Of a DNA stretch of 64,000 nt, positions 1-9,508 are shown piece by piece; the stretch's first letter is position 1, and each line of letters opens with the position of its first letter. The DNA comes from Ceratodon purpureus. Taxonomy: Eukaryota > Streptophyta > Bryopsida > Pseudoditrichales > Ditrichaceae. Made by a program: the position numbers and the translations under genes. The DNA is taken from NCBI GenBank assembly GCA_014871385.1, contig CM026428.1:1778602-1842601 (forward strand). The letters are read 5' to 3'. The notes below the pieces were generated by a model, which was not told where the DNA came from, ran no database searches, and worked only from the letters and a program-made list of their open reading frames with translations.

Positions 1-430
1 ATTTATAATTTCGAACACATCTCTTCTGTTTGTGACGGCAGTAGTTTTGAGGTCTACTTAGGCAGAAATGTTAAACAGATGTCTTGAATAAAAAACCAGC
101 AAATTATATTCCAGACCTGTTCAAACTCAGATGTGTTCAACTTAAGACTAGAGAGTAGTCGTCACTGTAATTCTTAAATATCAGTCTAGAGTTGTCTTCG
201 TTCGATTATCATTCCTTTGACATTTCTGACAATATTAAATATTACTAGTACTAATTTCCAACGTTCATTTTAAGCAGTAGTCTCTAAATAAAACACAATG
301 TCTGATACTCGGCCATAAGTGTTGTCGTAGTTACGTACTACAATTTAATCAAAAAACATAACATACCCGTAGTTAAAACTGCCTATACCACTTGGGTTCC
401 TCAGCAATATACAGAGCCATGGTAGTCTTC
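1..430. other. No gene seen
   Basis: AT-rich sequence downstream of the stop codon of the minus-strand gene that follows. I see no convincing ORF, repeat or RNA gene. It is probably the 3' flank of that gene inside MULE-D, whose other end lies outside the window. Confidence 0.5.
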
Positions 431-1924
431 TTAACTCTTCATTCCATTTACTCCTGGTTCCTTCAAACTATCCTTAGCAGCCTGAAGCACTGCTCTGAAG
501 CTAGTGCACTCTGCTTCTTGCTGGCTGTTTAGCTCACCTCCGAACTGGGCGACCCAAGGCTCCGACAAATGTAGTGGAGATGACGCAAGGAGAACGTCCT
601 TGCAAGACATGCACCGGTAACTCTGGCATGAAATCATCTCCGCTGCACAGGGAGGGTGCAGAAAACAACCGCAAGATGATAGAATAGCTGCTTTCCAAAT
701 GAAACCAAGCCCACAGTAAGCACATGAATTCTTATCAGGGTATCCCATTGGCGGAATGGATTGAATATTTGGATATTCAAACACTCTTGGTGTTTTTAGA
801 CTTAGCATCTGCCCCCTCGCAGCGGCGACTGCAGTCCTACAGAGTTCTAACTCTCTAGTGACATCCTCCAACATTTTAGCTGCATTTCCCATCTCGACCT
901 CTAACTGAACTACATTCTCACGGATGTGCGCATCACTTTCCCTCATATGAGCGAGAGCTTTGTACAAAGACTCTGACTCGGCTATGGTGTCCTTGTATAG
1001 TACGGTAGCACCCTCTCTACGAAGAATCTGCCTCGCTTCTTTTAGTTTTGAAAAATATTTCTCGTTCAGATCCTCCTCATCATTCTCAAAGGATTCCCCT
1101 CTCATCCTTTCGAGGGATGCATTGTACCTCTGTCTTGTCCCTTGAAGGCGCTCCTCGACACTCTTCACTTCAGCGAGTTTCTGCTGTTCTAGTTCCAATG
1201 CTACCTTTAGGTCTCCTGCTTGATGATTAGGCACTGCTACAGCACCACCTGCTTCAGAGAGCTCCTTGATGATTCGGCACAAGCCCTCCACTTGGCATCT
1301 GGTTGCCACTGGCCCTAGTTTGGATGGATTGCGAAATGCTGTCTTCTGCCGAGATTGGTGACGATCCAATGCCTCGGCACACCAATTAACTTGCTTCTTG
1401 TAAACAAATGTGGCGAAACATGCTCTAAGAAAACGAAGGCAGAAGTAGTTGTTAGGAGGCCGGTTACCATATACCTTGAAGTACTGCTGGCCAAAAGTCT
1501 TCAACTGTCCATCATCTTCACACCTTGCGAACTCGTAACGCCCCTTCGACACTCCAGTCTTCCACACAGCAGCTATTTCTTCGTCCGTGATGAAATGGTA
1601 ACACTTCGCCACATCCTTCAAATGCGGGCCCTTATCGCACAGGCCGACGACCCCAGTGAAGAAATCACTCCCGTACTCAGCATCTCGCCCCATGAGCATT
1701 GGTGCCGCAACAACCATTTGCTGACGAAGCCCCTCCTCAAAATTTGCAAGATCAAAGGGATCACTGAACTCCTCTGTACTAAACACTCTATCACTACTTT
1801 CTTCTCCGTCACTCAGAGCTACAGTGTTATCATCACTACTGTCTTGGACTTCTACAGTATGCTGCACCAAGCTTTCCGGCCTAGGTCTATGCGGCTTGTT
1901 CGCCTTCTTCCTCTTCGACGTCAT
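431..1924 (-). CDS. Coiled-coil protein with C-terminal RING-like zinc finger
   Basis: About 497 aa from the ATG at 1924; an in-frame GTG lies seven codons upstream. The N-terminus is basic (MTSKRKKANK) and followed by an acidic Ser/Asp/Glu stretch. Then comes a globular region of roughly 150 residues and long heptad-rich helices, about residues 225-375. Near the C-terminus is a cysteine/histidine cluster, CAYC...CGCFLHPPC...CMSC, spaced like a cross-brace RING finger. RING proteins usually act as ubiquitin ligases; that role here is inference. No transposase or polymerase motif is visible. The gene lies about 1 kb inside the MULE end at 2968, so it may be transposon cargo. The frame is open throughout and no intron is needed. 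Exact family not recognised. Confidence 0.6.
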   Translation of the reverse strand: MTSKRKKANKPHRPRPESLVQHTVEVQDSSDDNTVALSDGEESSDRVFSTEEFSDPFDLANFEEGLRQQMVVAAPMLMGRDAEYGSDFFTGVVGLCDKGPHLKDVAKCYHFITDEEIAAVWKTGVSKGRYEFARCEDDGQLKTFGQQYFKVYGNRPPNNYFCLRFLRACFATFVYKKQVNWCAEALDRHQSRQKTAFRNPSKLGPVATRCQVEGLCRIIKELSEAGGAVAVPNHQAGDLKVALELEQQKLAEVKSVEERLQGTRQRYNASLERMRGESFENDEEDLNEKYFSKLKEARQILRREGATVLYKDTIAESESLYKALAHMRESDAHIRENVVQLEVEMGNAAKMLEDVTRELELCRTAVAAARGQMLSLKTPRVFEYPNIQSIPPMGYPDKNSCAYCGLGFIWKAAILSSCGCFLHPPCAAEMISCQSYRCMSCKDVLLASSPLHLSEPWVAQFGGELNSQQEAECTSFRAVLQAAKDSLKEPGVNGMKS

Positions 1925-2640
1925 CTGATCTCTACCTTGGTACACAGACCGTATCTGCGGACAGCACTAACTCTCTAGCAAGTAAAAACCAACAATACTC
2001 TCTATCAAGTAAAAACCTCTACTTCTGACGTAGAGAGACTATTCAAATAGAACCTTGCAAATATCACTCTAAGTGAGAGTGAACAACAAGTATAACCGTG
2101 GCCGAGAATAATGTCATGGATGAACCAAGTTTCCTAAACCACATCCTGTATTTATTGTGATCAAATGTGTTGCATATAAATCATACCTTTGCGGTACATA
2201 ATGGAGGCGCCTTCATTAGAAATAGACTGTTAAAGCCTTCGGCAGCCTGAGCCACACTAGGTATGAGCGATTAGCATTAGTACATGCAATGAGGTTACCT
2301 ATACTCATAATTGTGTAGGGATAGGAGAGAGTTTCTGTTTAAGATGAATAACTCATTCAAAATTAAGACACGGTAAATAAAGCACTTTAAAATCATTCCC
2401 CATCACTTATGACATGGTGATGGATAATAATATACGAAGCAGAAATTTACTTCATGGTTAAGGATGAAGTCAGTTGTAATAGAACTAGACTTCTGTAAGA
2501 AAAAAATTTACAATGAAATAGTTGGGAGCGATAAGTAGTTTCACTACGTTATTTTGTAAACAACATATGAAAGGACCAATACCAAATTTATGCTTACGCT
2601 AATATAGAATGATGGAGAATTAAAAAAATATATAGTAGAG
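1925..2640. other. Intergenic, no gene seen
   Basis: AT-rich, with stops in all frames. It is the presumed 5' flank and promoter side of the minus-strand RING-like gene. No clear TATA box could be chosen. Confidence 0.4.
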
Positions 2641-2968
2641 TACACAACATGCTGGAATACTCATATCTAGACCCAATAAGGGACCAAATCTAAAGGAATG
2701 TATGCATGACGTCATCATGACATCAGCCCTAATTTGTACATAAGAGAACAAACGTAAGAAAATCTTCCCAGAGATAACCCTAAATTCCACGGTAATATAC
2801 TCCTTTCCTAAAAAAAGTAATAAACTAATGCCTTAATTTAGTAATTCTCCACGGTTATAGGGTCTACTTTGCTTTTTAAAATTTGGCTAAAATTGTCATT
2901 TTTGTGCTCTCCATTCTGTGCTCTCCGCTCTCCACTCTACGCTCTCCGCTCACATACGAACTTTCCCC
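2641..2968. repeat. Right terminus of a Mutator-like element (MULE-D)
   Basis: The sequence ends in CGCTCACATACGAACTTTCC at 2948-2967, preceded by tandem 7-bp units of the GCTCTCC type (2905-2955). In reverse complement it matches the left ends at 17846 and 58408 over about 270 bp, including a conserved TGACGTCA-containing palindrome near 2705-2735. A further inner block (2641-2700) matches 19004-19058 in reverse. It therefore marks the outer end of a transposon whose body extends left. Confidence 0.8.
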
Positions 2969-3546
2969 TGCTCAGGTATCATGGTGACGGAACGGAGGCG
3001 CGCTTTAAGAGACTCGGAGGAGCCCATGGAGAGTCGCTGCGCCGGATTGGGACGAGTGGCAGTGCGCTTCACCATCTTGCCGTCTCTCTTGCCTGGGTAG
3101 CTGTCAGCGTCTGCAGGGACTGGCACCGAGCTGAGATTTGCAGGCGGCGGGGCAGAGGAGAAGAGGCGTCTTGGGGAGACCGGCTTCTTCGGCGGAAGTT
3201 GAAAGCCTACTGCTTCGAGGGCAAGAATCTCGGTGAGTTTGAGGTTAGTACCTAGTTTCACTGGCCACACCTCTGGAATGGAGGGGAATTCCTGGTCCTT
3301 TGAGTAGTGTGCTACCCACTTGCGCTTAGAGCCTTTCACGCAGCGCTCAATATCGTCGGAGCAGAAGAAGAACTCTGTCTTCTCCACTATGTTCCTGCGA
3401 TAGTTAGTCCAAAGCCCAGTGTAGGTCGGTGCAGCTGTGCAATGGGGCCCCCTGACAATTCTCTCAGTGCACTTCTTTTTCGTTTCTACTCTTTGGGCCC
3501 AGCAGCACTTCGCAGAAAGTTTGTGAAGTTTCGAAATGTGCCACTC
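2969..3546 (-). pseudogene. Fragment of MULE transposase, C-terminal linker region
   Basis: The minus strand encodes about 190 residues closely related to part of the intact transposase at 36914-37500. Shared blocks include SAKCCWAQR, CTERIVRG, DDIERCVKG, WPVKLGTNLK and KKPVSPRRLF. The DDE core and SWIM finger are absent. The fragment begins directly at the MULE end at 2968 and is cut at 3546 by a short tandem repeat. It is a decayed piece of a second family member, not a gene. Confidence 0.85.
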
Positions 3547-3606
3547 CTTCACGTCGACCTTGGTTTCTTCACGTCGACCTTGGTTTCTTCACGTCGACCT
3601 TGATAT
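3547..3606. repeat. Three tandem ~20-bp units
   Basis: The unit TTCACGTCGACCTTGGTTTC occurs about three times in tandem, exactly at the junction between transposase fragment and chromovirus fragment. It may be filler DNA from the rearrangement that joined them. Confidence 0.8.
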
Positions 3607-3846
3607 GTTGGCGTCCATCGGTGATAAGAATCCAGCAGCTGAAAATCTTGCCAAATATTTACCGGAAATTTAAGCTATTCTGAAGATGCAGTTACAACAA
3701 GCCCTAGATTTGTATAAGACTTCTGCAGACCGGCTTCGAAATGAATCTCTTGTTTTTTATGTTGGTGATAAGGTGAGGCTTCTTCGGCGAAACATCAAGA
3801 CTAGTCGGCCCTGCGACAAATTGGACTATAGGCGACTTGGTCCATT
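3607..3846 (+). pseudogene. Chromovirus integrase C-terminal region, 5' piece
   Basis: The plus-strand translation contains a Ty3/gypsy integrase C-terminal signature (VGDKVRLLRRNIKT, then CDKLDYRRLGPF). The frame resumes at 6656 after the A1 insertion. An in-frame TAA lies near 3672. Upstream RT, RNase H and integrase core are missing, so this is a truncated relic. The direct join with the 6656 frame across a 5-bp duplication shows that A1 split one pol gene. Confidence 0.8.
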
Positions 3847-3955
3847 TGGTAAAGGGAGGATTTAACCACTAAACCCTAGCCTTCACAATCCCATCAAAAC
3901 CCAACAAAACCCAACTCAACTAAGTGCTCTAAACCCTCATAGAATGCTGGAAATG
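3847..3955 (-). repeat. Truncated 3' LTR of A1
   Basis: About 105 bp, nearly identical to 6195-6303, both starting TGGTAAAGGGAGGATTTAAC. It keeps only the U5-side end of the LTR. The matching U3/R part and any polypurine tract are missing, and the A1 ORF reads into it. Confidence 0.8.
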
Positions 3956-4992
3956 TATTCTCTGCTGGGTAGCCAAGTGCTGTGCTGCCAAGTGCTGCGC
4001 TGCCGACTGTTGTGCTGCGCTGCCGACTGTTCTGCTGCCAACTGATGTGCTGCCAATCTCTGCATTGCTTCTTCAATACGGCGGTCAAAGTCGGCCTCCT
4101 GTGGTGTTGGATTCTTCTCTGGCCACTGTGGCTCTGTATGCCAGTGGTGCAGTGATGTCACTCCCGATGCTGCACCTTGTTGCAAAGCCTCTAGCTGCAT
4201 GAGGTACTTTCTTGGGTCCTGCCTGCCTTGGTTTTGACCTGCTTGGTGTTGCCTGGCCCTTTCCTTCTTGGCTAGTAAGTCCGCCGCAAAGGCCTCCAGT
4301 GCCCATTGGTCCTCTTCTTCCAGCTCCCATCCCGACTGCAGTCGAAATTCATCCAAGAAGTGAACATTCCTGCCAGGTATACTATCTTGGTGGTTGACTT
4401 GCCCATGCTCTTGAGCTGATCGACTCCTGGTTTCTTCCAACTTCTGCCTTAAGTTCTGAAATGCGGCTGGCAGTGTCTCTAGAGTTTTTGGCAGGTGCCC
4501 CAGAGATACAGGTCGGCTGCGTAGCCGGGTCGGCTCCGCTTCTATGTCGGCTCTGCCAGTGACTGTGTTTGGCCACTGAGTCCGCTCCGCAATGACCTCC
4601 TTTGTCTGACGTCTCTCCTCATAGAATGTGTTGTAGTCGTCCACTACAGGGGAGAAGTCCCCCCTAAATGACGCAGTCCTTCTCTTGTCCTCATATCCCC
4701 AGGGAATGTTGGCTTGATCAGGATGACTGTCCAGTCTATCCCCTTTTTCGAACTGCCTTCCCTCTTCAAATCGGCTTTCTTGTGTCCTCCCCTCTGATGG
4801 TGAAATGTCATTTTCGACCTCCATGTCAATGAGTTCACCCTCCTGCATAGCTGCACTGCCCTGCGAGCTAAGTCGGCTGCGTACCTCAGGTGATGTCGGC
4901 TCTACTGTCTGCTCCTCATGTTGCAGCCAACGTTTGTACCCCTCCATGGCTTGTCTCTCATCTTGCAGATCATTCGGGTCACCTTCTTCCAT
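3937..4992 (-). CDS. A1-encoded hydrophilic protein, unknown family
   Basis: About 351 aa from the ATG at 4992; a TTG at 5001 would add three residues. The protein is highly charged and Gln/Glu/Arg rich. The C-terminal third is predicted helical with repeated Ala-Ala-Glu-Gln runs. No zinc knuckle, protease or polymerase motif is visible. A decayed homologue sits in the inverted copy A2 (13362-14110), sharing the start MEEGD and the block VHFLDEFRL (IHFLDEYRL in A2). Two related but diverged copies support real coding. It may be a Gag-like structural protein of a non-autonomous element, which is inference. The stop codon lies inside the truncated 3' LTR. Confidence 0.6.
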   Translation of the reverse strand: MEEGDPNDLQDERQAMEGYKRWLQHEEQTVEPTSPEVRSRLSSQGSAAMQEGELIDMEVENDISPSEGRTQESRFEEGRQFEKGDRLDSHPDQANIPWGYEDKRRTASFRGDFSPVVDDYNTFYEERRQTKEVIAERTQWPNTVTGRADIEAEPTRLRSRPVSLGHLPKTLETLPAAFQNLRQKLEETRSRSAQEHGQVNHQDSIPGRNVHFLDEFRLQSGWELEEEDQWALEAFAADLLAKKERARQHQAGQNQGRQDPRKYLMQLEALQQGAASGVTSLHHWHTEPQWPEKNPTPQEADFDRRIEEAMQRLAAHQLAAEQSAAQHNSRQRSTWQHSTWLPSREYISSIL

Positions 4993-5001
4993 GGGTATCA
5001 A

Positions 5002-6181
5002 TGTCTGATACTGTCAGTCGGCTGCGTTCAGTCGACTGTGTGTGCTTCCTAGTCTTGGCGGCTGTTACTCCCTGTCCGTTGCAGTCGGCTCTGCTCGGCC
5101 TCCTCCAATCAGTCAGCTACCAATACTTGGCTCCTTCCCTTACATTTTGTAGTCCCTGCCACTTTAGACTCAGCAACCCTACAAATGGCTGTGTAGCCTA
5201 ATTAGTATTTAGAGACACTTTTTTTTAGCAAATAGGAACAAACCAAGGCAGTTCAGTAAAATTGCCCCTAACTAGTTCCTATCCCCTTTTTCACACTGTA
5301 TTGACCCTTAGCAAATCCAGTCCAGTGGTTATAGTACTAGTTACTGTTTTGACAATATTTGAAACTGAAATCACCCTGAATCTGCCCAACTGCACTCAGC
5401 AACCCAAATTACCACTCTGGTCTGACCTGTGCCAATCTCAAGTCCAGGTCCTCAATGTCAACTGACGTCCCCAAAAATGACGTCCCATCGCCAACCGAGA
5501 TTCCCAAATCCAGGTCCGCACAGCCGACGGAGGTCCCAAATTGAGGTCCTCAAATTCAAAATTCAAAATTCAAATTTTTTAGACTCAAAATTTTTGAATC
5601 TGAAATTTGAAATTTGAATTCCTAAAATTTCGGGTTACTTACCTTTTGCCCCTTTTTACAGTGGGAATACAAATCTGACCTGTAGCAGCCCTATCCCCTT
5701 TTTCGCTCTTGAACTGCCCTCAGTTCACATGGATTGACGCCAAGGCAAATCTGGCCCTCCACCTCCTCACAGCACCTACGTCCACCAGCCTGCAACAGAG
5801 CCGCCCCTGCTGCTACTGCTCCCTGGACACGTGTTGGACTGCCACCGTTGCTGCACCAATGTTTCCACCTCTGAAAACACCTGAAACTCTTTGGCCGCCA
5901 CTGCCCTCTCTACTGCAACAGTCTTGCTATATTTCAGAAGCCTTGGGACCCTGCCAGTGACTGGACAGCACTCTGCTGACTGATTCTAACACTGCAGTGA
6001 CTCCCTACACCCTGCCAGCAACTGTTCAGCACCTCAGAATTACAGTAACAGCAGTTCAGCACCACTAAACACTCCTGACAGTCACTGCTGCACCTCTGCA
6101 GACCTAATGTGTGTACTTCAGGACCTCTCTAGTGTGTGGAACAGCCTACAACCAGCAGGAGATCACATGGTACGAACTAAA
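5002..6181. other. A1 leader region
   Basis: Noncoding stretch between the A1 5' LTR/PBS and its ORF. It contains an AT-rich potential stem-loop of AAATTTGAATT-type inverted repeats at about 5545-5625. The stem is conserved in A2 at about 12740-12820, so it may be an RNA packaging or replication signal. The small ORFs on both strands are not conserved between copies. Confidence 0.5.
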
Positions 6182-6193
6182 GCATGGTCGCCA
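6182..6193 (-). promoter_or_regulatory. Probable tRNA primer-binding site of A1
   Basis: Minus-strand TGGCGACCATGC lies one base inside the 5' LTR. It would pair with a tRNA 3' end reading GCATGGTCGCCA. The same string sits at the same place in A2 (11929-11940). Confidence 0.6.
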
Positions 6194-6194
6194 A

Positions 6195-6650
6195 TGGTAA
6201 AGGGAGGATTTAACCACTAAACCCTAGCCTTCACAATCCTATCAAAACTCAACAAAACCCAACTAAACTAAGTGCTCTAAACCCTCATAGAATGCTGGAA
6301 ATATACAATACAAGTGCAAAAAGAGGTCCAAACTGCATAAAATGGGTCAAAACAACCCCAAAACATGGTACATCAGCTCCTAACAGCTCTCAGACCTCTC
6401 TGACTCTACCTGCTCTAGTGTAGAATGATCTCCCAAAACCCTAAACCTGCCTCTTAAACCCCCTGAAAACGGACAGAATCATCCAGTCGGCTTCGACAGA
6501 GTTCATCCAGTCGGCTCCGACAGAGTTCATCCAGCCGACTGACAGAGTTCATCCGTAGGAACTGCATGACTGTCGGGACACTTCCTGGATGAAACTGAGA
6601 GGGGACTGGATGGGGTTAAAGGGAGAGACCGGTTGGGTCTCCGGTTAACA
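6195..6650 (-). repeat. 5' LTR of A1
   Basis: 456 bp bounded by TG...CA, with the target duplication on the outside and the PBS on the inside. It contains three spaced copies of a block containing AGAGTTCATCC next to CAGTCGGCT (about 6480-6550). Confidence 0.75.
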
Positions 6651-7010
6651 CCATTCAATATTCAAGAGAAAATCAACCCAGTTGCGTATAGGTTGGAGTT
6701 ACCTGCTTCCATGAAGGTACATCCAGTTTTCCATGTCTCTCTTCTAGAATCATATAAAGAGTCTACTATCTCGGGACGATTACAACCATCTTTGCCCTCT
6801 GTTGAAGTAGAAAATCTTGAAGAATATGAAGTGGAGGAGGTCCTTGGTTCGCGGAGGAGAAGGGGAAAGTTACAATATCTTATCCATTGGAGAGGATATG
6901 ACATTAGTGAACGAACGTGGGAGCCAGCCGCAAAATTGGCAAATGCGCCGCTAAAGGTACAGGAATTTCATCAACAATATCCTGAAAAGCCAAAACCACA
7001 TCGTGGATGA
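6651..7010 (+). pseudogene. Chromovirus integrase C-terminus with chromodomain
   Basis: After the A1 target duplication the frame continues with the conserved KVHPVFHVSLLE of Ty3/gypsy integrases. A chromodomain follows (EEYEVEEVLGSR, LIHWRGYD, TWEPAAKL), ending at the TGA before 7013. In chromoviruses this domain binds histone marks and directs integration to heterochromatin. It is the 3' half of the pol relic at 3607-3846. The chromodomain aromatic and WE positions look intact, but the enzyme core is absent from the window. Confidence 0.85.
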
Positions 7011-7538
7011 AACTTCACGAAAACGCTTCTTGTATAGGTATAAAAGATAGAGTTTTAGTATGCAAAAAACACAACTACGTGTGCTGTTTGTTTGATTCCC
7101 TGTAACCATATCAAATTTACGAGTACTTCTAGACATGGATAGCAAAGAAGTAGATACTACATTAGCTGTACTTTCTCAGCCTAGCGGATCACGTCGACGT
7201 CCTCGAGATGAAGAGCCAACCAAACCCAGAAGGCGTCGAAGGATACCAAGCAGCAGATCATTTGTATTGGTGTAAGAAGTTGAACCTGCTGGAGAAGGCC
7301 GTTCCGAGGGCGTATTTGCAAGACGTTTTCATAACGAAGCTACAGAGGTTCAAGCATGATCACAAGTCGAAGGCGCTGGGCACTATCGATGGCTGCAAGG
7401 ACCCATGAGTCATCTACCTCGAGCAAGACAATTGGAATACATTGCAGAGACTATGCGCCAAGTGTTCGCTTTCTTGCGATTTTGAAGGTGATTGTGTTCT
7501 AAGCTTCTCGGAGACCTCTAAGCTAAAGGGGGAGGTGA
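7011..7538 (+). other. Chromovirus 3' internal region with polypurine tract
   Basis: Follows the pol stop. A 46-codon basic ORF starts at 7135 (MDSKEVDTTLAVLS, then an Arg-rich tail). A second frame, 7208 to about 7540, reads like a captured gene fragment (LYWCKKLNLLEKAVPRAYLQ) with one in-frame stop. The region ends in the purine tract TAAAGGGGGAGG (7524-7535), the primer for plus-strand DNA synthesis, directly before the LTR. Confidence 0.55.
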
Positions 7539-7973
7539 TGTCACGGCCACGTACTCAGGAAACAACTTAGGAAGACTCTGGAAGGATCTAGAAGTTCCTA
7601 GAAACTCCTGGAAGTTTCTAGAAGTTTTTCGAAGCTTCTAGAAGCTCCTGGAAGCTCCTAGAAGTTCCTGGAAGCTCCTGGAAGCTCCTGGAAGCTCTTG
7701 GAAGTTCCTGGAAGCTCCTGGAAGTTCATAGAAGGTCTTAGAAGGTCTTAAGTTGTGGAAGGTTCTAGAGAACCTTCTTTTGAGCTAGTATAAATAGGAG
7801 TCGAGGCTGAGGGCAACCTCAGTCTCGACAACGCATCTCTTGGAGCTCTAGCTTACACCTCTTGGTATTGTTGTGTACTCGTCTTGGTTAATCTAAGTCC
7901 TGTTCAAGCTATATCTAGAGTTCCTCTTCTAGTTCAAGTCTTTCTTGTAGCTTGTCTTCTCGTGTCCCTGACA
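7539..7973 (+). repeat. 3' LTR of the chromovirus
   Basis: Starts TGTCACGG after the polypurine tract and ends near CCCTGACA. It contains a TATA box (TATAAATA, 7789-7796), giving a U3 of about 250 bp and an R-U5 of about 180 bp. The U3 is dominated by an 18-unit 10-bp array. The matching 5' LTR is not in the window. Confidence 0.7.
7571..7750 (+). promoter_or_regulatory. 10-bp-period array resembling heat-shock elements
   Basis: Eighteen consecutive decamers, consensus GAAGYTCCTR, ending about 40 bp upstream of the TATA box. The register GAAnn-TTCnn-GAAnn of a heat-shock element is met exactly at 7611-7623 and 7631-7643. Most other units have TCC in place of TTC. A 10-bp period puts every unit on one face of the helix. 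HSF binding is inference; weak half-sites repeated 18 times could still act together. Confidence 0.65.
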
Positions 7974-8049
7974 CAAATAGACACCACTGGCCATGGCACA
8001 TTCAAGCCCCCCCCCCCTTGATTCACCCGGTGCCCCACGCCCCTAACCC

Positions 8050-9013
8050 TCACCACGTCCCCTTGCTCCATCTTCCCTTTCCAACCGGGCTCGACCTTGA
8101 TGCCGCGCCATTCTTTCCCTCATACATCCACCTTCTTCTTTCCCTCCTCGCACTTGGAATCTGCACAATACTCTTCCTCAGCTCCTCCAGCTTTCCCCTA
8201 TCAAGCTTGTACCGACTCCTCTGTCGTTTGTTGGTCTCCTCCTTGAATGCACACCAATTCACCCGACCTCCACCCTCCTCGTACTCCAAAGCAATTTCCT
8301 TTGGCAAACCTAATTGTAATCAGGTTCGGATTCTCCTCCTCTTCATGCTGGTACAGAATGGGGTGCAAATACTTCACCCTGTCCACCACCTCTTGAACCT
8401 CGCAGCCCTGCCAATAGAATCCGCTCCTGCCCCCATCCACATATGGTTTACCGAATAAATTTCGCACCGTGTCGGAGGAGACTGTTCCGCGACGGAAGTG
8501 GTGGGGATTGTCTCCATCGTTGGAGATTCCATACTCTACTGCGAAATCTGCCTTCTTCAACTTCCGCATCGGCTTCTTCAACCTGTCAATCTCTTTGTCA
8601 ACATCCTCTACGTACAAGAAGGCCTTCTCGGACTGCACATTCCCCTTCCCCTTCTTCTTCGCTGTAGACTTCAAACTCGCGGCTGGTTCTCCCTCCTCCT
8701 CGTCCCGGTTTGGTGCTCGCTGTCGCATCGCTCCTCTTGCTTTCGTCTGCATTGGTGTTGCTCCTTCTCCCACCTCGTCCCGGCCTCGCTTTCCTTCTCC
8801 TTGTCTCCCCTTCTTCCGAATCTCCTCGGCATCAGGCTCCTACGTGGATGTCCCTCCTCTAGCTGACGGCCCTCGTGCCTTCTTCCGCGGACCCTCCCTT
8901 CCAGCTTTGTCTATATCGCTCCCCGCATTTTGACTCCTTCTCTCTGGCCCTCCCTTACTTCGGCCCTTCCGCGCACTGTCCCCGTCTCCAGAGCGTGCGC
9001 TCTGGCTGCGTTC
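8050..9013 (-). pseudogene. Hypothetical protein gene, frameshifted
   Basis: Reading the minus strand from an ATG at about 9013 gives a basic, Ser/Gly/Arg-rich N-terminus. A conserved-looking globular part follows (SDTVRNLFGKPYVDGGRSGFY, KYLHPILYQHEEEENP). Near 8295-8330 the sensible frame changes to one continuing EYEEGGGRVNWCAF and KLEELRKSIVQI. A single-base indel, or an unrecognised intron, explains this. The segment between about 8775 and 8840 also needs a frame change. Family not recognised and no enzyme motif seen. It lies directly downstream of the chromovirus LTR, so it may be host sequence or cargo. Confidence 0.4.
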
Positions 9014-9275
9014 CATCCCTGCCCCGACCTCCACCTGCCAATCCCGAGCTACTATCACTGCCACCCCCAGTGCACCTTCACGGCGCCAACACAAGATACA
9101 CCAAAACTGACCTAAAATTCTCAAACCCTAAGCTCACCAACCCCCCGTAGAAAGCCACATTACAACAAACACCTCGAGCCCTACCAATCTCCACCCGCCA
9201 TCTCTGGTTGAAGCGTCGCCAAACAGTTTTTGCCAGAGTCCACAAGCATGGCTCCCAACGACCCTCAACTCTAGA

Positions 9276-9508
9276 CTCTGGATTGTCATAACGGACGGAC
9301 ATGGGCAAAATTTCCGGACACGGACGGACGGACGGACCGGCCGGTCCGGGGTGAAAATCGGACATATTCTATGAATATTCCCAATTTTTCCTCAAATATG
9401 CTCGAATATGCTCAAATATGCTCGAATATTCTCTTATGGACCTAACAGACGGACGAGCGGACCGGACGGTCTTTCAGACGGGGAGGTCCTATAAACAACC
9501 ATGCTCCA
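9276..9508. mobile_element. Small non-autonomous hAT-like element
   Basis: The right end, read in reverse (CATGGTTGTTTATAGGACC, then a GTCCGGTCCGCTCGTCCGTC block), matches the left end of the autonomous hAT at 59339 (CAGGGTTGTTCATGGGAC, then the same block). The left end is an imperfect inverted version rich in CGGACGGACGG. It is about 230 bp with no ORF. The 8-bp duplication could not be fixed with confidence. Confidence 0.55.

Larger units (their letters stand above)
3847..6650 (-). mobile_element. Element A1: short LTR retroelement inserted in chromovirus pol
   Basis: The element begins TGGTAAAG and ends GTTAACA, giving TG...CA termini. It is flanked by the 5-bp direct repeat CCATT (3842-3846 and 6651-6655), a canonical LTR-element target duplication. 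Removing it restores the chromovirus reading order. Orientation is minus: the 5' LTR is 6195-6650 and a primer-binding-like TGGCGACCATGC lies just inside it (about 6182-6193). The 3' LTR survives only as about 109 bp (3847-3955). It encodes one 351-aa ORF and no RT or integrase, so it would depend on enzymes from elsewhere. The word AGTCGGCT/AGCCGACT recurs throughout. Confidence 0.85.

Noticed and set aside
3307-3603. Plus-strand ORF opposite the transposase fragment
   Set aside because: Shadow of the minus-strand homology to the intact transposase.
7208-7408. Independent small gene after the chromovirus pol
   Set aside because: No homologue in the window, one in-frame stop downstream, and it lies between pol and the polypurine tract; kept only as a possible captured fragment.
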